A stretch of DNA of 16,034 nt from Cladorrhinum sp. PSN259 (Eukaryota; Ascomycota; Sordariomycetes; Sordariales; Podosporaceae), in NCBI GenBank assembly GCA_033725935.1, contig MU867169.1, positions 1 to 16,034 on the forward strand, read 5' to 3'. The notes beneath the pieces were generated by a model that made no database searches, had not been told where the DNA came from, and saw nothing but the letters and a program-made list of their open reading frames with translations. Shown here one piece after another: positions 1-8,693 of this stretch. Position 1 is the stretch's first letter, and every line of letters begins with the position of its first letter. Position numbers and translations under genes: made by a program.

Positions 1-1
1 T

Positions 2-430
2 GGGCATACGGCCTGGGCCAAGGAATGCCCGAAGGCTATGCAAGCCAAACGCAGGGCGAGAGAAGCCTACCAATCTAGACCACGCACCTTCGAGAAAGCC
101 ACTACGACTGGGCCAGTATTCGGCCCACTAACCCCATTTATATACAACCTACCCCAGCCAGAAGAAATGGAGGATTTCCAGGTAGTAGGAAGCCGAAAGA
201 GACGCCGTGGAAGGCCAGCCAGGGTGGAGGAGCTTAGAGCGGCCGGGGCACGCCCGTCCTAATCCAGGCTTAGGTTCAGTGAAGAAGTCCAGCGAGCCTT
301 CCAGACCACACCAACCACACAGGTTATACAGGCTATACAAGCCGTATAGGCCATACAGGCTACACAAGCCCCGGAAGCCGTATTAGCCCCGGCCCCACCC
401 ATTGGAGAAGACGACGCCATGGATTGCTAA
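2..430 (+). pseudogene. ORF1 (gag-like, zinc knuckle) C-terminal part, LINE-A copy 1
   Basis: This is the C-terminal end of the LINE ORF1 protein, which in this class binds the element RNA and forms the ribonucleoprotein particle. The window opens inside the last zinc knuckle (GHTAWAKECP, positions 2-31). A basic stretch (QAKRRAREAY) and a basic patch (VVGSRKRRRGRP, from about 187) follow. The frame is interrupted by TAA at 260 and TAG at 347, where Gln codons fit the repeat and the homologous copy, and ends at TAA 428-430. The last 110 residues include an Ala/Gln/Ile tripeptide repeat. The terminator overlaps the ORF2 start as TAATG (428-432), a layout that implies termination-reinitiation. 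The earlier stop at 260 looks like RIP damage because copy 3 also continues in frame to its own TAATG. Confidence 0.85.
320..373 (+). repeat. 9-bp coding minisatellite in ORF1, six units
   Basis: Six tandem 9-bp units of the form CAG-GCT-ATA encode Gln-Val/Ala-Ile/Val/Thr/Pro tripeptides near the ORF1 C-terminus. Copy 3 has 45 bp less at the same place (around 10100-10135), which is exactly five units, so unit number varies between copies without breaking the frame. Confidence 0.85.
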
Positions 431-3400
431 TGGTAGTAAAACTACTATTATGGAATACCCAAGGAAATAAGCAGTGCCTCGAAGTACTGTTAGAAGAATC
501 GAAATACGACGTCCTAGCTATATAAGAGCCGTGGATTAATACCTTCACTAAATCAACCTACTGCCTACGGAGCTCCAAATACTACCTGATCCATACCCTA
601 GAAGGCCGGGCCGCCCTATATATCAGTAAAAAGTACCCGGTAAAGCTATAGGACTTCGAGGCTTCCAGGGACTACTGTAAGGTATGGTTCAGGGTCACGG
701 ACAATAACGAAGGCCTGGAAATATAGTCAATTTATAACCCACCAGACACAAAGATAGTACCATCGACCCTACTCACAAGGCAAAAGCCAGACCTACCCAC
801 AGTACTAGCAGGGGACTTTAACCTACACCACCCACTCTAGGACCACTACGACCGCACAGACCAGAGAGCCGAAGACCTACTACAACTAGCACTACAGTGG
901 GACCTAGACTTACGTACACCACACAGCACTATAACAAGGGAGGCCCAGGGAAACCAGCGGGGCCAGCCCTCTACAATCGACCATTTCTAGGCAACCATAA
1001 GCCTTAGAGCTACCTATTACGGCCTAAGAGAGAGGGGGAGGTCAGACTACTACCCGTAAATACTGGAGGTAGACCAAGGCCCTAAGCAAGAACTAAGGAC
1101 CCAGGAAGGATGGAACTGGAAAATGCTAGACCGAGAGAAGGTAAAAGCGGAGGCAGCCTTCCTACCAGGGGGCTTCGGCCTACTAGATACTGGGCCCATA
1201 GGCTTACAAGCCAGGATCACCACTATAGAAGGACTACGGCAAGCCTTTGACTGGCTTATGGCCGAACTCACGAAAATAGCCATAATAACGGCCCCAGAGA
1301 GGAAGCCGTATAGTGGGCACCGAGCCCACTGGTGGAATCCTAAGGTTAAGGAGGCTATATAGGAGGCGAGGAGAGCCGAGCGCCTATATAAGGAGGCTCC
1401 AAGCTAATATATAAAGGCTACCCTAAAGACAAGCTTACGTACGCTTATAAAGACTATATACTAGGCCCGTATAAAGGCCTGGAGGGAGACGTTAGAGGAG
1501 GCAAGTAACGATACGAAGCTCCTATGGAACCTCGAGCGGTGGGCTCGCTATAAGAGCTTCTTACCATCCGACCCCCCCAAGCTTCCAACCTTTATAGGAC
1601 CTATAGGACCTAGTGGCTAACCGATAGACCTAGCCACCTTCGACTAAAAGGCCGAAGCCCTAGCTACTAAATTCTTCCCTAGCCCTCTAGCTAACCTAGA
1701 CGATATATATAATATAACCTTCGAAGAGCTATACGACCTGCCAGAATTCGAAGTTAAGAAGGAGGTAAAAATATACGATATTTGCAAAGTGCTTAAGAAG
1801 ATGGGGTCTTAGAAGGCCCCGGGGGAGGATCTACTGCCCATAAGCTTCCTAAAAGCCTATAAGGAGCCACTTTACCGCATACTCGCTGCTCTAATTACGG
1901 CCTGCTTTAGGCTTAACTGGTTCCCGGAAAGGTTCAAGAAGGTAAAGACTATAGTGCTAGCTAAGCCAGGCAAGAAGCCCGAAGATTATAAGACCCCGGC
2001 TGGCTATAGGCCTATAGCCCTACTCCCTATAATAGGGAAGGTTATAGAGGCTATATTAGCCGAAAGGATCACTTACGTAATAGAGAGACACAACCTCCTC
2101 CCGGACGAATAGATGGGTAATAGGCAACACAGGTCCACAGAACTAGCAATTCGACTAGTAATAGCCCAGGTCCAGGAGGCCTGGCGCCAAGGCCTAATAC
2201 CCTCCCTACTACAGCTTGATATTTCGGGAGCCTTTGACACAGTTAACCATATCCGACTATTACATACCTTCCGCACCCTCGGCTACCCGGGCTGGCTACT
2301 ACGTACGCTCAAGTCGTGGCTCATAGGCCGTTCGGCCAGCCTACACTTCGACGGTAGGACCACTGAACCGGTACCGGTACGGGCTAGGGTCCCCTAAGGA
2401 TCCCCGCTCTCACCAGTACTATTCCTACTATATATTGCAAGCCTATACGAAGCCTTAAAAGATAAGCACCCACACATTAGCCTAGTAGGCTTCGCAGACG
2501 ACACTAACCTCCTAGCCTTCGGCAAGGGCCCAGAATCCAACGCAAAGCAGTTAGAAGAGGCTTGGAAGACGTGTTTACAGTGGGCGAGTACCAGAGGCAT
2601 GGCCTTTAACGCGGCCAAGAGCGAGCTGATCCACTTCAATAAGGGCCGTACGCAGTGGCCTAGGCCACTACACTTAATCAACCCTACCGGGCAAGGCCAC
2701 AGCACTATAAAGCCAGTAGGCTCAGCACGCTTCCTGGGGGTCTTCTTAGATAGGAAGCTCTCGTGGAAAGCCCACGGCCAAGCCGTGGGTAAGAAGCTAA
2801 AAACACAAGACTTTGCACTAGCCAGGCTGGCTGGTAAGACCTGGGGGCCCGGCTTGGCCCGCTGCAGGGAGGTATATACTAAGTGTATTCGAAGTGCCAT
2901 AGCCTACGGAGCCTCTAGCTTCCACACACCTACGCCCCCCGCAGGCAAGCCTACAGGACTAGCCAAGCATTTAGCGAAGGCTCAGAACCGTAGCCTACGT
3001 ATAATAGCCGGAGCCTATAAAGCCACACCACTTCGTTACTTAGAGGCCGAGACCTGGGTACCACCACTAGACCTATACTTCAATAAGCGGCTCGCAGACT
3101 TCGAAGACAGAATCCATAGGCCAGTAACTGTGGCTAACAAGCCTCCGAAAGCACCAGTGGTAATAGTACAAGAGGCTTGTAATAGGCTAGTCCTACGGGC
3201 ACAAAGAAACCGGGCAAGGGCCAGAGGCCGGAGACCTCTCCCTGGACCTATGGCACCCACGGCAGTGGAAAGAGCTGTGAATATAATAGGGTCCTGGAAG
3301 GCCCTAAGCAGTAGCAACCGCGAAGGAGAACGCTCTATGGAAGCCTTGGCAGTGGCTTGGAAGGAACGGTGGAAGGCTCAGACAGAGGGCAAGCCTCAGA

Positions 3401-3843
3401 GGCCGTCGAGGCTAGTGGACGAAAAAGGCCTAGACCTCACAGATAAGGCCGTCTTTTGACGGCACGAAGGACTGACCAAAGCCTACAGCTCTCTCTTAAC
3501 ATAGGCCCGTATAGGGGCTATAGGGCTAAAAGACTTCCTTTTTCGGGCCCGCGTACCGGGAATTACTACCCCCTACTGTACTTGCGGCTCCGGCCGCGAG
3601 TCGGTAGAACACCTGGTAATATGGTGCCCAGACCCACCGAAACCAAGAACCTGGATGGTATCAGGGATCGACTCCCGTAGAGACTTACAGTGGGCCCTGA
3701 AGGGTGAAAGCCCTAGGGCCGGAAGGCTTGCAAGGAAGGTTCTGACATGGCTGATGGATTCGGGCAGGCTTCTAGAATATAACCTAGCTAGGAAGCTGGA
3801 ACTAAAACTGGAAGCAAGCCTGGGCATAGACCCTACAATATAG
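430..3843 (+). pseudogene. ORF2 endonuclease/reverse transcriptase, LINE-A copy 1 (stops only, no frameshift)
   Basis: ORF2 nicks the target DNA and copies element RNA into the nick (target-primed reverse transcription). The start is the ATG overlapping the ORF1 stop. One frame runs 1137 codons to TAG 3841-3843. The N-terminal AP-type endonuclease shows LLLWNTQGNKQC, AI*EPW (523), AGDFNLHH (808-831) and TIDHF (973-987). The reverse transcriptase shows SGAFDTV within LDISGAFDTV (motif A, 2215 onward), *GSPLSP (motif B, Gln lost at 2395) and FADD (motif C, 2491-2502). The C-terminus has C-x-C-x8-H-x4-C (Cys 3577 and 3583, His 3610, Cys 3625). No RNase H TDGS-type motif is seen. Sixteen internal stops lie at 523, 649, 724, 838, 988, 1057, 1360, 1405, 1462, 1618, 1645, 1810, 2110, 2395, 3457 (TGA) and 3502; all others are TAA or TAG. 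It cannot make full-length protein. Confidence 0.95.
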
Positions 3844-4040
3844 GGCGGCCATGGACCAGTTGGCTTCCTTTTACAATGGTATGATATGGATACGGGCCTA
3901 CTACGGCCGACGGAAGGATTCTATAGAGTAGATACGAGGTTTTTCAGCCGGCCTTTACGGTACAATTTTCCTTGTGTAAATAGCAGTAGAGGGACCGACG
4001 AGCCCTGCCAAGGGCATAGCGGCGTACGAAATATTATTTT
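3844..4040 (+). other. LINE-A copy 1 3'UTR and AT-rich tail
   Basis: This noncoding 3' end contains GGCTTCCTTTTAC, then GGTTTTTCAGCC (from 3938), a TTTTCCTTGTG box and the terminal CGAAATATTATTTT. The same ordered boxes occur at the ends of copies 2 and 3 and, in diverged form, in the ORF2-less element, so this is probably the RNA end recognised by the reverse transcriptase. Two GATACG hexamers here flank the 42 bp missing from copy 2. Confidence 0.8.
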
Positions 4041-5369
4041 AATATAAAATAGTTAAAAAAGGCTTAAAAGACGTATTTATAATAGGCGAGTATTAAGGGT
4101 ATAGCTTTTAACGCGGCTAAAAGCGAGCTAATCTAGTTTAATAAAGGCCGTACGTAGTCATTTAAGCTACTATATTTAGCTAACTTTACCGGATAAAGCC
4201 TAGCTAGCCTTACCGAGCTAAGCTATAGTATTATAAAATTAATAAGCTTAGTACGCTTTTTAAAAATCTTTTTAGATTGGAAATTTTTATAGAAAGCCTA
4301 CGGCCTAGCCGTAGGTAAGAAGCTAAAAATATAAGACTTTATATTAGCTAAGTTAGCCTGTAAGACTTAGGGGCCTAGCCTAGTCTCCTATAAGAAAATA
4401 TATACTAAGTATATTCGAAGTGCCATAGCCTATAGAGCCTTTAGCTTTTATATACTTACGCCCTCCGTAAGCAAGCCTAAAAGATTAGCTAGGCATTTAA
4501 TTAAAGCTCAGAACCGTAGCCTATATATAGTAGCCGGAGCCTATAAAGCTATATTATTTCGTTATTTAGAAGCCGAGATTTAGGTATTACCACTAGACCT
4601 ATACTTTAATAAGCGACTTATAGACTTCGAAGACAGGATCTATAAACTAGTACTAATAGCTAATAAGCCTCCGAAAGCACTAGTAATAATAGTATAAGAG
4701 GCCTATAATAGGCTAATCCTATAGGCATAAAGAAACCGGGCTAAAGCCAGAGGCCGAAGACCTTTCCCTAGACCTATGGCACCTACGGTAATAAAAAGGG
4801 TAAAGAATATAATATGGTCTTCGAAGGCCATGAGTAATAGTAACCGCGAAGGAGAATGCTTTATGGAAGCTTTAGTAATGGTTTGGAAGGAACGGTGGAA
4901 GGCTTAGATAGAGGGTAAGCCTTAGAGGCCGTTAAGGCTAGTGGATAAAAAAGGCTTAGACCTTATAAATAAAGCCGTCTTTTGACGGTATAAAGGATTG
5001 ATTAAAGCCTATAGCTCTCTCTTAATATAGGCCCGTATAGGGGCTATAGGGCTAAAAGACTTCCTTTTTCGGGCCCGCGTACTGGGAATTATTACCCCTT
5101 ACTATACTTGCGGCTCCGGCCGAGAGTCGGTAAAATATCTGGTAGTATTGTGCCTAAATCTACCGAAATTAAGGACCTAGATAGTATTAGGGATCGATTC
5201 TTATAGAGACTTATAGTAGGCCTTAAAAGGTAAAAGCCTTAGGGCCGGAAAGCTTATAGGGAAGGTTCTGACATAGTTAATGGATTCGGGCAGGCTTCTA
5301 GAATATAACCTAACCAGGAGGCTGGAGCTAGAACTGAAAGCAAGCCTAGGCATAGACCCTATAATATAA
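4041..5369 (+). pseudogene. ORF2 C-terminal fragment, LINE-A copy 2
   Basis: This fragment corresponds to the part of ORF2 downstream of the FADD motif: the end of the reverse transcriptase, the basic linker and the C-terminal Cys/His motif (around 5103-5155, where TAT replaces the first Cys codon and the CGGCTCCGGCCG stretch is preserved). It keeps one frame from TTA 4053 to TAA 5367-5369 but has dozens of TAA/TAG codons. It shares with copy 1 the TGA at 4983 (3457 in copy 1) and the TAG in the following conserved segment, neither of which is in copy 3. Against copy 1 it carries 24 extra bases (eight codons) near 4190-4220. Confidence 0.88.
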
Positions 5370-5524
5370 GGCGGCCATAACTTAGTTAGCTTCCTTTTAT
5401 AACGGTATAATATAAATACGAGGTTTTTCAGCCGGCCTTTACAGTACGGTTTTCCTTATATAAATAGCAGTAGAGAGACCGACGAGCCCTACTAAGGGCA
5501 TAGCGGTGTACGAAATATTATTAT
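5370..5524 (+). other. LINE-A copy 2 3'UTR and tail
   Basis: It matches the copy 1 3'UTR but lacks 42 bp between two GATACG hexamers (3890s to 3930s in copy 1), consistent with slippage or recombination between short direct repeats. It ends CGAAATATTATTATA directly at the Gypsy gag. Confidence 0.8.
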
Positions 5525-6302
5525 ATCGGTCTTCCTTAATAAATTCATTTTTAACCTTGAGTTTTAATCCCTTATAAAACTTATTCTTTAAGGCTATATC
5601 TACCTAATTAACCTTAAAAGCGTTATAATAAAATAATATCGCGTATATTACGGCTGATATTATTTATATTAATCGTTCTAAATGATCTTCGGCAGCCTTC
5701 TTTTTATCGAATTCGCCGTATATCTTTTTAATCTCCTCCTCGAATTTATTTAGCCCGACCTTACAGATCTATTAAATAAAAGGTTCCCTTTCATTTTTGC
5801 TATAATCGAAATAGTTTTTACGGATCCTATTAAATTATTATTTAAAGTTTCTTTTAAGGAAACTAATAACGTAAAGGAATTAAAATTCGGAATTTTTAAT
5901 ACCGTAAAGGCAAAGATTAGTTTTAATATGCGAGATTGAAAGTAAGAGTTTTTATTTATTACCATTAAAGATAGGGGGTTTACCTACCTTAGCGGCAATT
6001 TTAAGGGTATTATTAATCTTATTAATACGCTTATTTATAATAACGGACTAAAGACGTATAGTATTTTCCTTAAGCTTTTTACACTTATCCTTATTTTAGA
6101 GAATTTTCTCTACGTTATTAAATCCTGCGGTAAAGGCTTTTACTTAATTTATAATAGCGTCGAAGTCTATATCCTCCTTTTCCTTAGATTTTTTGTTTTT
6201 ATTATTAAACGGGATAATATCGGAAAGCGGGATATTACCTTCCCTAATATTTAGGTTATTAATAAAAATATTAACGGATACAGTAACTATAATAAAAGGT
6301 AT
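5525..6302 (-). pseudogene. Ty3/Gypsy gag remnant (element G1), minus strand
   Basis: Gag is the capsid protein of an LTR retrotransposon. Read on the minus strand from about 6302 leftward, one frame with TAA/TAG interruptions gives gag landmarks in the usual order: a Lys-rich N-terminal region, PPIFNGNK (compare P-F-G/N-G in fungal Gypsy gag), KFEEEIKKIYGEFDKKKAA, EDHLERLI, and FYKGLKLKVKNEFIKEDR at the left edge. The probable start codon reads ATA near 6302 (an ATG changed G to A), about 50 bp inside the LTR. The gene is cut at 5525 by the 3' tail of LINE-A copy 2; the rest of gag and pol would lie further left, displaced by the LINE insertions. Gag identity rests on motif recognition by eye. 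Confidence 0.8.
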
Positions 6303-6349
6303 TTATAATATCAAAATATAACGTTCAATCTTAATTAACGTAAATAAGG

Positions 6350-6417
6350 TATTATAACCTATACCGGATAAGGTTTAGATTATAAGGCAATACGCTTAAG
6401 GTAATATAATAAGGGAA
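6350..6417 (-). repeat. Truncated, mutated Gypsy LTR (5' LTR of G1)
   Basis: These 68 bp (plus strand TATTATAACCTATACCGG...) align throughout with 14098-14165 (TGTTACAACCTGCACCGG...), the differences being almost all C/T or G/A. TGTTAC is a typical LTR terminus. Its position next to the gag start makes it the inner end of the G1 5' LTR. Homology stops abruptly at 6417, where LINE-A copy 3 begins. No convincing primer-binding site was found in the 48 bp between LTR and gag. Confidence 0.75.
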
Positions 6418-6479
6418 AGAATTTCTGCTCGGGCGCCGCTTGGTTAGCGCCCCTCTAAACCCTTTGATTTCTACGTTAT
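6418..6479 (+). other. LINE-A copy 3 5'UTR, GC-rich
   Basis: This GC-rich leader (CTCGGGCGCCGCTTGG...) lies between the LTR remnant and the ORF1 frame. In-frame stops at 6456 (TAA) and 6465 (TGA) bound ORF1 upstream. The exact 5' end of the element is inferred from where LTR homology stops. Confidence 0.55.
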
Positions 6480-6486
6480 ATAAAAG
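6477..6486 (+). promoter_or_regulatory. TATA-like sequence at the LINE-A 5' end
   Basis: TATATAAAAG lies just downstream of the 5'UTR. LINE promoters are usually internal and TATA-less, so this may be chance in AT-enriched sequence. Confidence 0.2.
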
Positions 6487-6665
6487 CCGTTGAAAAACCC
6501 TATCTAACCGTACTATTTGCGCCCTGGCGTAAGCCGCTGCGGCCGCGCGCAAAGGCGTTGAATACCGCGTCGGATTCGTACGATACGACGGTGGAAGGAA
6601 TTTTGTGGGGTCGTACGGACTATTACCTACGTGACCGGCTAATTAACCCTCCCGCGGCCACACGA

Positions 6666-6725
6666 CCTATAGCCATAAGACCCATAGCCCCACTACTTAT
6701 AGCCATACTACTTATAGCCATAAGA
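6666..6725 (+). repeat. 15-bp coding tandem repeat, four units, in ORF1
   Basis: Four consecutive 15-bp units occupy 6666-6680, 6681-6695, 6696-6710 and 6711-6725, of the form CYTATAGCCATAAGA/CTA. They encode pentapeptides such as PIAIR and LIAIL in the ORF1 frame. Confidence 0.8.
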
Positions 6726-6765
6726 ACCAACGCCTACCTATATTAAGAACCCCGCCTAAGAACCT

Positions 6766-6779
6766 ATCCTATACCTATA
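6766..6779 (+). repeat. Target-site duplication, left copy
   Basis: ATCCTATACCTATA here is repeated exactly at 8694-8707. The pair flanks the half-LINE and lies inside ORF1 of LINE-A copy 3, marking a completed retrotransposition event. Confidence 0.88.
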
Positions 6780-6905
6780 AACGGGTAGCGCAATCTATAA
6801 ACTTGGCGATAAAACGTACGAAAATACCATTATTTAATCGAGCTTAAAAAGCTCTATCCCTCGACGACGGCTTCCAACCGGCGGGGGGCGTAGCGCGTCG
6901 CCGCG
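6780..6905 (+). other. Half-LINE 5'UTR
   Basis: From about 6786 this leader is nearly identical to 15941-16034, with scattered C/T and G/A differences. It includes GAGCTTAAAAAGCTC (a perfect 6-bp-arm hairpin, around 6840-6854) and CGACGACGGCTTCCAACCGG just before the coding start. LINE-A copy 3 has an unrelated leader. Confidence 0.75.
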
Positions 6906-8510
6906 ATGCCTCCAAAGATGGGGGGAAAAGGCGGGGGAAAGAGGGCGACCGCGACAAGGAAAAGTCCTGCAATAGGGCTTGCCCCACTGCCCGGAAGATC
7001 CCAGCTAACCAGAACGACGCTAATTGACGAAGAAGACGAGGAAATGGAGGAGGGCGCTAATAAAAGCGGAGATAATGAGGATAAGGACGAGGATAAGGAA
7101 GTATAGCGGAAGCTTTTAGAGGGGCTAGAGGAAGAGGGTATTGTAAGATTACTAATAGACTTAGTCCCGGGAAAGGACAGTAATAAAGCATTTTATCTAA
7201 TCGACGAGCTCGTGAGAAGAATCGCGAGGATACGGACAAGAATCGAGGTCTTAGAAGAGAAAGGTCCCTTCTCGAAAGGGGCTGATTTCGGGGCTCTATA
7301 GAAGGCAATTATAGAAAAAGTTCAGAAGGCAATCGGGGGGTTAAAAGAGGAGGTTTAAGAAGTAAAGAATAAGGTGAAGAAAGCACTAAAAGTCAGCTCT
7401 CAGAGAGGGGGGCCGGGCATAGGAGCCCGCACTTAGGCGGCAGTGGCTGCCGAAGAGCCCCTAAAGAAGGTTATACCGGGGCGTATTAGGAAAGAGGTCT
7501 TAATACGTAGCTTAGTCGCGCCGGCACTTGCCTAGCGGTCTTTTCAAAAGATCGTTCAGGCAGTAAACGGAGCGTCTGAAAGGAGAGGGGCAATTATAGC
7601 AAGGAAGCTTCCGAGCGGTAACGTAATGGTCACTTTCCAGGAGGCGAAAATAAAGGAATAGTATACGTAAGACGCGAATAAGGAGTAGATTACAAAGGCA
7701 TTTAGAGAGGAGGTAAAGGAGGTAAAGAGAACCTTTACGGTCTTAATAAAAGGAATATTAAAAAGGGATCTAAAGGATACGACGGAGGCAGAATTTAGTA
7801 AAACGATTAAATTAACGATAGTCGAGAGAATTAAATTTCGAATCCCGGTATTAAGAAGAATAACGAGGGCAATGGCGTTAATTACGATAACTAGCGAAGA
7901 AGAGGCGAAGAAGGCTTGCGACGAAAGGGTCGTCTAGCGAGCCCAGATATTATACTGCGAGCCGTACTGGGCAGTCTTACAAACTACCCAGTGCTATAAG
8001 TATTAGGGATAGGGATATACCTAACGGTTCTGTAGGAAATCGGCGTTATGCCCACGGTATGGCATAACGGCTCACGGGGAGGGTAGGAGGGCAGGAGAGG
8101 CCCAGTGCCTTACCTATAATAATTAAGCTAGCTTAAGATATTCGAATTATATAAGGAAGCACCCGGCCTAAGTACGGTGGTGCCCGGAAGCAGTAAAAGC
8201 CCAGAATGCAGCTAGGAAGGCGTATTAGTACCGGCCGAGGACATTTGACCTCACTCTGCTAGAAAAATAAAATCAGAAGCAACGATAAATAACCTTTTAG
8301 GGAGGAGGCGAGGAATACCAAGTAGTAGGAAGAAAACGGCCGAGGGGCCGACCCCCCTTAATAGCCGTCGCGGTAAAGCGAGCGGCGAATGATCCAAGGC
8401 AAGGAAAGCTAAACCTAATAACGAGGGATACGACGGGGCCTGGCGTAGCTACTGGTGCCCCGGCTGCCACGGCGGCTGCAGACCAGGATGTGGGAATGTA
8501 GGAAGCTTAG
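6906..8510 (+). pseudogene. Half-LINE ORF1: gag-like protein with zinc knuckle
   Basis: This is the only gene of the element, predicted to bind RNA. ATG 6906 follows the conserved leader. The first 66 codons are open; the frame then holds, with TAA/TAG interruptions only, to TAG 8499-8501 or 8508-8510 (about 531 codons). The domains are: a Gly/Lys-rich basic start (MGGKGGGKR), an acidic run (DEEDEEMEE and DKDEDKE, about residues 40-65), a charged helical region with coiled-coil character (about 70-160), a conserved central domain aligned by eye with LINE-A ORF1 (KLPSGNVMVTF against KLPNGDF; RAQI--EPY), and a C-x2-C-x4-H-x4-C knuckle at 7992-8033 (second Cys and the His changed to Tyr). A second Cys/His cluster (GEAQCLT) and a basic tail (YQVVGRKRPRGRPP, compare LINE-A VVGSRKRRRGRP) follow. 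It is disabled by about 18 stops. Confidence 0.85.
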
Positions 8511-8693
8511 TCTAGGACGGGCTTCCTTTTACCTGTAGTACGAAGAAGTCAAGAGCTAAGGCCTTAAAAGGAGGGTATAGGTTTTTCACCCAGCTAGATC
8601 ACTGGCATGGTTTTCCTGTACAATAAGATAGCTAGCAGGACCGGCGAACCTTTGACTAAAGGGCAATCGGTAGTACGAAATATTATTATTATT
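8511..8693 (+). other. Half-LINE 3'UTR and (ATT)n tail
   Basis: ORF1 is followed immediately by sequence that in LINE-A comes after ORF2: GGGCTTCCTTTTAC (about 8518), GGTTTTTCACCC (8580), GGTTTTCCTGTAC and CGAAATATTATTATTATTAT. The boxes keep their order and approximate spacing while the intervals are diverged. Confidence 0.8.

Larger units (their letters stand above)
1..4040 (+). mobile_element. LINE-A copy 1, non-LTR retrotransposon (5' end outside window)
   Basis: This is the least mutated of three copies of one LINE family. It holds the last 143 codons of ORF1, the whole ORF2 frame and a 3'UTR ending in an AT-rich tail (CGAAATATTATTTT). The endonuclease plus reverse transcriptase layout, the ORF1 zinc knuckles and the absence of LTRs identify a non-LTR retrotransposon of the Tad1-like kind common in ascomycetes; the clade name is inference. 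It aligns base for base with copy 3 (position 2 matches 9797), apart from a 45-bp repeat-number difference in ORF1. The tail runs straight into the interior of copy 2, so copy 1 probably inserted into copy 2. Confidence 0.93.
4041..5524 (+). mobile_element. LINE-A copy 2, 3' portion only, heavily mutated
   Basis: The sequence aligns with copy 1 from about 2541 to its 3' end, with dense C-to-T and G-to-A changes. The left edge abuts the tail of copy 1; the right edge is a CGAAATATTATTATA tail that enters the Gypsy gag at about 5525. Two private indels mark it as a distinct lineage: a 24-bp in-frame duplication near 4200 and a 42-bp loss in the 3'UTR. It may be truly 5'-truncated, or its 5' part may lie left of the window beyond copy 1. 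Confidence 0.9.
6480..6779 (+). pseudogene. ORF1 N-terminal part, LINE-A copy 3 (split by insertion)
   Basis: This is the N-terminal part of the ORF1 gag-like protein. The frame is open from after TGA 6465 to TAA 6744 and continues to 6779, where the half-LINE interrupts it. No ATG exists in frame: ATA at 6480 could be a mutated ATG, and TTG at 6558 starts the longest uninterrupted stretch, so the start is undecided. The encoded segment has Arg/Ala-rich sequence (KPLRPRAKA) and then a four-unit pentapeptide repeat (consensus P/L-I-A-x-R/L). After the insertion is removed with one copy of the 14-bp duplication, the frame continues directly at 8708. Confidence 0.65.
6780..8693 (+). mobile_element. 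ORF2-less LINE ('half-LINE'), complete 1.9-kb element
   Basis: This unit has a LINE-type 5'UTR, one gag-like ORF, a LINE-type 3'UTR and an (ATT)n tail, and is flanked by a perfect 14-bp target-site duplication. It has no endonuclease or reverse transcriptase. Its ORF1 is related to LINE-A ORF1 but clearly diverged, so it is not a simple internal deletion of LINE-A. Its last roughly 180 bp share ordered boxes with the LINE-A 3' end (GGCTTCCTTTTAC, GGTTTTTCA, GGTTTTCCT, CGAAATATTATT). A second member begins at about 15941, so this is a family. HAL1 of mammals (an ORF1-only LINE) is the closest known analogue in layout; the comparison is mine. Trans-mobilisation by LINE-A is inference. Confidence 0.85.

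Noticed and set aside
149..548. Small minus-strand frames with Tyr/Leu/Cys-rich repeats at 149-367 and 360-548
   Set aside because: They are reverse reads of the ORF1 minisatellite and the ORF2 start.
2394..2900. Minus-strand open frame of 168 codons
   Set aside because: It lies wholly opposite the reverse transcriptase frame of ORF2, which has clear motifs. Stops are rare on the antisense of this codon usage; no recognisable domain.
3456..3680. Plus-strand frame of 74 codons overlapping the end of ORF2
   Set aside because: It is out of frame with ORF2, whose own frame continues past TGA 3457 with the conserved Cys/His motif.
3573..3827. Minus-strand 84-codon frame found in both copy 1 and copy 3 (also 13323-13577)
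   Set aside because: Its conservation follows from the conserved ORF2 C-terminal zinc region on the other strand; it has no independent evidence.
430..3843. Reassigned stop codons (TAA/TAG read as Gln) in ORF2
   Set aside because: Some stops stand where Trp is expected (HHPL*D at 838, S*KAPG at 1810) and others where Gln is expected, and CAA/CAG are still common in copy 1. That fits C-to-T and G-to-A damage on both strands, not a code change.
5750..5965. Minus-strand 71-codon frame in the gag region
   Set aside because: It is in another frame than the gag landmarks on the same strand; chance opening in AT-rich sequence.
6352..6552. Minus-strand 66-codon frame over the LTR/LINE junction
   Set aside because: It spans the border of two unrelated elements, so it cannot be an old gene; no domain seen.
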